A stretch of DNA of 64,000 nt from Siphonodentalium dalli (lineage: Eukaryota; Mollusca; Scaphopoda; Gadilida; Siphonodentaliidae): NCBI GenBank assembly GCA_032622095.1, contig CP136065.1, forward strand, positions 53,499,949 through 53,563,948. The letters run 5' to 3'. Positions 59,216 through 64,000 of the stretch are shown here, in pieces (positions within the stretch are counted from its first letter, which is position 1; every line of letters begins with the position of its first letter). The notes beneath the pieces are model-generated. The model saw only the letters and a program-made list of their open reading frames with translations, searched no databases and was not told where the DNA came from. A program made the position numbers and the translations under genes.

Positions 59216-59500
59216 TTATATATAGATGGTGATTTATTTTTATAGAAAATATATAAAACCATGGTGCACCTTATGTGTTGTCAAGTGTTTCCATGAAGAC
59301 TGCTGTCAGATGAATTGGGATGGACAGCATTTATATATTTACTTATTTATGGCAGGTCAGAAATTTGCTTTCCGGAGGCTTTCCCTGAGAAACAAACTAT
59401 TTTGTTTATTTGGCCTTAATACTCTTGTAAAAAAACATCTCTTATATTCTAAAATATAAACAAGCATAAGCAGGGCACATTTATTCTTCATAAAATTAAA
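59216..59500. other. Non-coding spacer
   Basis: Nothing recognised. Confidence 0.4.
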
Positions 59501-59761
59501 TTAACCCTTTCATGACGGAAGCTGCGCTGGTGCAGAATTGATTATCCTGTGCCAATCCATTCTCTTATATATGCGAGTTTGCCATTGGGAGCCTCGCATA
59601 TATAAGAGAATGCAATAACTTACAAGGTCAAGAAAATAGTGTTAGGTCAATGTATTCTCTTATATTTGCAAGGCTCCCTATGTGAGACTCGCTTATATAA
59701 GAGAATGCATTGGCACAGGGTTACACAAAATATCAGGAAGCTCCAGTCATGGAAGGGTTAA
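59501..59761. mobile_element. Q-family MITE Q5, complete
   Basis: TTAA at both ends, CCCTTTCATGACGGAAGC on the left and CCAGTCATGGAAGGG on the right, two internal hairpins. Confidence 0.75.
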
Positions 59762-60043
59762 AACAATTAATTTAGCATTCATTATTGTATAAAATTGTAA
59801 ATGATTGTAAATGGTAGTTAAAGCACATACAGAAAGCAGGGTTCACACCGCCATTTGCCAAATAAAAAAGTAATTCAGTTGGCAAAAATTGTCAGTAGTA
59901 GTGGCATATGCAAGTTAATGATTCAATCAACAAGTAGTTAATCCCTTTGCATGAGATAGGTATGGGCCTTGTGTTTGATCATTTGATGGTGATGTTTATG
60001 AAGTTCCCTTCTTTAGAGGTGCCCAGAAAGTTGATGTAGCCCT
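59762..60043. other. Non-coding spacer
   Basis: Nothing recognised. Confidence 0.4.
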
Positions 60044-60487
60044 TTAACCCTTTACCCAACAGAACGGCCCTGTGCCAATGCATTCTCTTATATATGCGAG
60101 TCGACCATAGGTCGCCTCGCATATATAAGAGAATTCATTGGCTTAACACATATTAAAAATGATAAAATTGTCAAAGAATGTAGAAAAATATTCTAAAAAT
60201 TGTTAAAAAATGTAAGAAAAAATTATAAAATTGTTAAAGAATGTAAGAAAAAATGGTAAAAAGATTTTTTTTAGGCCAATGCAATCTCTTATATATGCGA
60301 GGCGACCTATGGCATATATAAGAGAATACATTGGCACAGGGCATAACTGTAGCCATCACAATGTGGTCAATGAACCGGTTCCAATGATATCCATATTTGT
60401 ATGGTGTTATTGAGACAGACCGAAGATAGTTAAGCTGTTGAAGCTTTATTTGGGCGTTTTTGGCCGTTTTGTTGGGTAAAGGGTTAA
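60044..60487 (-). mobile_element. P-family MITE, copy P8 (reverse), more decayed
   Basis: TTAA flanks. The second palindrome has lost part of one arm and the spacer is partly duplicated. The right flank AGGAGTCGAGTACTTAGGGC resembles the end of a T element. Confidence 0.7.
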
Positions 60488-60570
60488 AGGAGTCGAGTAC
60501 TTAGGGCAATAATTATATTGGTGGGTGATTGCCATGCCTCAGAATATGGTTGCCTGAGAATATGATGCTG

Positions 60571-61018
60571 GACATTTGTAGAATGAGGTCCCCAGAGGAT
60601 GAATTTAATGACGCTAGCCCACACACCTCATTCACATGCGGCCTCGATTCTCTGGAAAGTATCTTTGATCAAGTTAACAAGTTTTTTAATTTCTTCACAA
60701 AGATTCTTTTTTAGTTTAGTTTCTCTGTACATGTATCTCCAAATTGGCACAAGACACATTGCATAATCGAGGTGCCAAATGGGTGCACATCACAATATTC
60801 ACCATCTGGGAACTTAAATATGAGTCTAGGTCTCCCATATCAGATGAGGCCTAAGCAGAATGAGGTCTGCAGAGTGTGAATTTAGTGATGCTAGCCCATT
60901 GTGCAGATGAGGCCATGCAGAATGAAGTCCCCAGAGGATGAATTTAGAGATGCTAGCCCGCTGTGTGGAGTATCGTCACTAAATTCACCCTCTGGGGACA
61001 ACCTTCTGCAAATTTCCA
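60571..61018. mobile_element. F-family element F7, ends decayed
   Basis: Both arms (AGAATGAGGTCCCCAGAGGA and CACCCTCTGGGGACAACC) and the central F blocks, with an extra partial arm near 60860-60900. Confidence 0.55.
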
Positions 61019-61462
61019 GCACTATATTCTCGATGATAACCTTGGTGACTCTTCCAGTAAGCGCAGGTGTGTTTGGCATAATGCCAAAATTGTTGATTGC
61101 AATTGGGCGACGAATGAAAATTATCAAAATGATGTTTCTCTTCAATTGAATGCATAATTGACAAATGTTTGTTGCCAAAATATAATTGTTTATAGCGAGG
61201 ATTGTATCAAATTTATGGAAACACAGTTTTGTGAACAATTTGACATTATTGCACTCATTGTCTTGCCACAAGATAAAACTTGAACCTACTGTTCTCGTTT
61301 TGCCATCACATCTCAACAAATGCATGCAATAATGTTAACCAGTTCACATGCTTGTGTTGGTCTATCTATTTATTGTTTATACAAGTTGTAGAAAAAAGGG
61401 ATATACTTTTTTCTTTGTGATGCAATATTCTCCATCACTGCAGTTTTTCATCAAGCCTGACA
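61019..61462. other. Candidate 3' UTR or downstream region of the UCP4-like gene
   Basis: On the minus strand an AATAAA lies at 61374-61369, about 580 nt after the stop codon. No other gene is seen. Confidence 0.3.
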
Positions 61463-61688
61463 ACACTTTGCATAATCGAGGCTCCCACTGGGTGTAGATC
61501 ACAATATTCACCATTTGGGAACTTCAATCTGACTCTTTGTCTCCCATAGCAGATGTGGCCATGCATAATTAGGTCCCCAGAGGGGGAATTTGGTGACTGA
61601 TGCTAGCCCGCTATGCGGGATAGTATCACTAAATTCACCCTATGGGGACCTCATTCTCCAAATGACCGACACACTAAACTCAGGCTTG
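61463..61688. mobile_element. F-family element F8, left part missing
   Basis: Begins within the central F block (ATAATCGAGGCTCCCACTGG) and ends CTCAGGCTTG. Confidence 0.55.
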
Positions 61689-61802
61689 GTACTATGTTGA
61701 AATTGAGGCCTGAATATTACGATTTGCTTCAAAACTAGGTTTTGTAAACATTAGTTTGCAGCTGTGGCTGGTAACCAGGAAGAGAGATCAAGTCTTTAGT
61801 GT

Positions 61803-61925
61803 GATACTTATACCACAATGTTGCTACCTATGTCAAATTGTATGAAACTTCAGTGTAAAATTCTTCAATGGAATGATACTTATACCACAATGTTGCTACC
61901 TATGTCAAATTGTATGAAACTTCAG
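61803..61925 (+). repeat. Two identical 51-bp blocks, 71-bp period
   Basis: The block from GATACTTATACCACAATG to GAAACTTCAG occurs at 61803-61853 and 61874-61925 with no obvious difference. Confidence 0.8.
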
Positions 61926-61953
61926 ACTAAGGCACAATGAAGAACAAAGTTGA

Positions 61954-62025
61954 CTAGAAAGACGACGCACCGGTTATTTTCCTTATCTGTTCATAACTTA
62001 TCCAGAATGTCAACGACCATGGTGC
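61954..62025 (-). CDS. SLC25A27: UCP4-like mitochondrial carrier, last coding exon
   Basis: After a pyrimidine tract and TTTCAG acceptor on the minus strand, 23 codons read APWSLTFWISYEQIRKITGA and end SSF-stop (TAG at 61956-61954). This is the sixth transmembrane helix and C-terminus of an SLC25 carrier and closely follows the known UCP4 pattern (PWS..FW..YE.IR). The phase joins that of the exon at 63567-63669, giving the usual RM-xPW junction. The intron between them is 1.54 kb and contains F9. Confidence 0.75.
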   Translation of the reverse strand, partial: APWSLTFWISYEQIRKITGASSF

Positions 62026-62737
62026 CTGAAAGAAACAAAAACAGGCTGATTTTAATATATTTACTCAGCTTTACACCCATAACATGAAATTAGAATGCAG
62101 GAATATGATATAGAAGGACCTAAAATTTAGAGCAAAGTGAATTCCGTTACTTATTCCATATTCGGTAAAACCTAGGAATGGTGGCAAATGACCCCAAATT
62201 CGCGTGTGGTGATCTGGGAAGGGAATTTTTTGTGAAAAAATTTGTAGGAGGGTTTGCTAAACCAGGCTATGACATGTACATTGCTATTAAGTAAGAACCA
62301 TAACTTTGTCTGGCTAAAACATTGCATGACTGGTTTTCAAATCTTATGAGGGTATTACTAAGAAAAAGTTAAATACCAAGGGTAATCCAAGTTGATAAAT
62401 CACTCCAAGACAGAGCTTAACCATGTTTTACTAAATGGATTCTTCCATCAGTTATAAAAGTATAAATTGCAATGGTCTAGTATTCATTTGGCAGGGGTGT
62501 TCAAAAATATAAGATGACAACAGACAGCAGATCAGATAATAAAAGGATTATTATTAATTAGTTGGAAATGTTGAGATGTATTGGTTACCACATGAGGTGG
62601 GAGTTATTCATGGAAGGGATTCACCTGCCGAGAGCTGAGGGTACAATTGAGCCCTCCATAGGTAACTTACGAATCTGATACATCCATTTACCGAACTGTT
62701 TACATCGCTCGAGTGACAGACATTACCAGCCGCTGAG
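62026..62737. other. Last intron of the UCP4-like gene, first part
   Basis: Holds an R-family body fragment at about 62424-62580. No exon is seen. Confidence 0.5.
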
Positions 62738-63369
62738 CAAGTCTGAGTTTAGTGTGCCTGTCATTTGCAGAATGAGGTCCCCAGAGGGTGAATTTAGTGA
62801 TGCTATCCCGCATAGCGGGCTAGCATCACCAAACTCACGCTTTGGGGACCTCATTCTGCTTAGGCCTCATTTTCTCTCCAAAGTTGCTTTGTTATCTAAT
62901 TTCAATAGAAACTTCTTCATATAGATTTTATTTCTTTTTTAGTTTAGTTTCTCTATATCCCCAAATTGGTTGAAGACACATTGAATTATCGAGGTTCCCA
63001 ATGGGTGTACATCACAATATTCACCATTTGGAAACCTCAATCTGAGTCTATGTCTCCCATAGCAGATGAGGCTGTTAATCTACAGATAGTTACATTGTGA
63101 TTGACATGTTCAGATTGCCAATAGAACGGACCCTCATGAAGTGAAGAAACAGAGTGAGCGTCCATGGCATTAATACGGTGCGATAAAAAGGATGTCAGTG
63201 AAGAAAAGTCAGTGTAATTCTTCTTAAAACCAGATTAACAGAGGCCATGCAGAATGAGGTCCCCAGAGGGTGAATTTGGTATGCTAGCCCACTATACAGG
63301 ATAGCATCACTACATTCACCCTCTGGGGACCTAATTCTGCAAATGACAGGCACACTAAACTCAGACTTG
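62738..63369. mobile_element. F-family element F9, with a 170-bp insertion
   Basis: CAAGTCTGAGTTTAGTGTGC to its inverse ending CAGACTTG. The central blocks are as in F1 and F4. It lies inside the UCP4-like intron. Confidence 0.7.
63072..63241. mobile_element. Small insertion with 10-bp perfect inverted ends and AGG duplication
   Basis: CTGTTAATCT at the left and AGATTAACAG at the right, flanked by AGG at 63069-63071 and 63242-63244. The F sequence GATGAGGCC is restored when it is removed. Confidence 0.55.
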
Positions 63370-63566
63370 TCGCGAAGTTAATCTGATGTTTGGTAACCTC
63401 CGGTGTGTAAAATAAAAATTTTGTTTGTTGAACTTAATATACCAACATTTCCAACGGGAAATACCTGTTAATGAGTATTTAAGAAAGAAAGCATTAAAAT
63501 GTTGTATGGACTGTTTTCTTTCTTTGTTTTTGTTTTTTGTGTAAATATAAAATAAAAATTTCTTAC

Positions 63567-63669
63567 CATCCTTGCCCATATCGGGATGAATCCCTTATAC
63601 AGAGCAAAGAAGCCCTCTTGTTTCACAGTCTTTATAAGGCAATCCATGGAAGACTTGTACAAGGTCTCT
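63567..63669 (-). CDS. SLC25A27: UCP4-like mitochondrial carrier, penultimate coding exon
   Basis: This would be an inner-membrane transporter of the SLC25 family, in the uncoupling-protein-like subgroup. The minus strand has a TCTTGCAG acceptor, 103 nt of coding sequence and a GTAAGA donor. It reads [19 protein letters not shown], then [15 protein letters not shown]. This is the third repeat's matrix segment (YKSS.DCL..V..EGF..LYKGF.P.W.RM) leading into the last helix, and it fits UCP4 best among the uncoupling-like carriers. Ala replaces the usual Leu before RM. Upstream exons lie beyond 64000. Which uncoupling-like paralogue it is should be confirmed with the rest of the gene. Confidence 0.8.
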
Positions 63670-64000
63670 CTGCAAGACAGACATGACAATTTTCATTGAT
63701 ATCAACCATATAATAAGGAATTATATGACTGATTAGTAAATGATTAATGATAAAAATTCCTAGTCAGTTAAAGTATGACCTATCATTTATAAACTCAAAT
63801 TAAGTTTAAACCTTCCATGACTGGAGCTTCCTGAAATTTTGCGAAAACCCTGTGCCAATGCATTCTCTTATATATTTGAGTCTCCCATAGGGAGAATACA
63901 TTGACCTAATATTATAAACATTGACCTTATAAGCCAGGGCATTCTCTTATATATGCTCCCGTATGAACCCCATGAAAGGGTTAAATGCACATGACCTGTT
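63670..64000. other. UCP4-like intron running off the right edge
   Basis: Contains Q6. No further exon is seen. Confidence 0.5.
63806..63984. mobile_element. Q-family MITE Q6
   Basis: TTAA at 63806-63809 and 63981-63984, inverted ends CCTTCCATGACTGGAGC and CCCATGAAAGGG, shortened hairpins. Confidence 0.6.

Noticed and set aside
61957-63669. Treating the mitochondrial carrier pieces as a pseudogene
   Set aside because: Both exons have good splice sites, matching phases and no stops, and they join at the expected family position, so a normal gene running off the edge is the simpler reading.
1-64000. tRNA, rRNA or other structured RNA genes
   Set aside because: A by-eye scan for tRNA A/B-box pairs and rRNA signatures found nothing convincing; a covariance-model search would be decisive.

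Overview
This is eukaryotic DNA, most likely from a marine lophotrochozoan and probably a mollusc. The evidence is spliced genes with GT/AG introns, animal-type transporter genes, degenerate non-LTR and BEL-like retrotransposons, frequent ACATGTA-type words, and very dense small inverted-repeat (MITE-like) elements. The species cannot be fixed from sequence alone. There is no sign of prokaryotic organisation.

Layout. (1) 1-2 kb: a first coding exon on the minus strand for a small secreted protein; the gene runs off the left edge. (2) 2-15 kb: a retrotransposon graveyard. It holds a minus-strand LINE remnant (4.6-7.1 kb), a plus-strand LINE with a broken endonuclease but a long open reverse transcriptase frame (7.5-12.2 kb), a BEL-like integrase tail directly after it, and a third LINE 3' end (13.5-14.6 kb) inserted in an older inverted-repeat element. 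(3) 15.9-17.6 kb: a single-exon gene for a 446-residue protein with an MGC myristoylation/palmitoylation-type N-terminus, with promoter-like ETS and CRE motifs upstream. (4) 17.9-35 kb: no recognisable host gene, many palindromic elements. (5) 35.2-45.7 kb: a three-coding-exon SLC16-type transporter gene on the plus strand (690 residues), whose introns are packed with nested transposons. (6) 46-61 kb: repeats, a tandem segmental duplication (51.4-55.4 kb) and a weak coding-like patch (57.5-58.3 kb). (7) 61.9-64 kb: the last two coding exons of a mitochondrial carrier resembling UCP4/SLC25A27 on the minus strand; the rest lies beyond the right edge.

The dominant theme is non-autonomous DNA transposons. 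Labels used below are mine. P, Q, R and Y have TTAA at both ends and CCCTTT- or CTCTTT-type termini (piggyBac-like). W and Z have TTAA plus AGG..CCT termini. T has TA plus CAGTAATGCC (Tc1/mariner-like). X and U have 3-bp TWA duplications and GG-starting termini (Harbinger-like). F is a foldback family with long arms. K is a foldback inside the segmental duplication. A is a large hAT-like candidate. G, N and S are dispersed repeats of unclear class. Many are nested, so their relative ages can be read. One Q copy begins exactly at the stop codon of the SLC16 gene, so its 3' UTR starts inside a transposon.

All calls were made by eye from the sequence. No similarity search was run. Transposon superfamily names rest on terminal motifs and apparent target duplications only.
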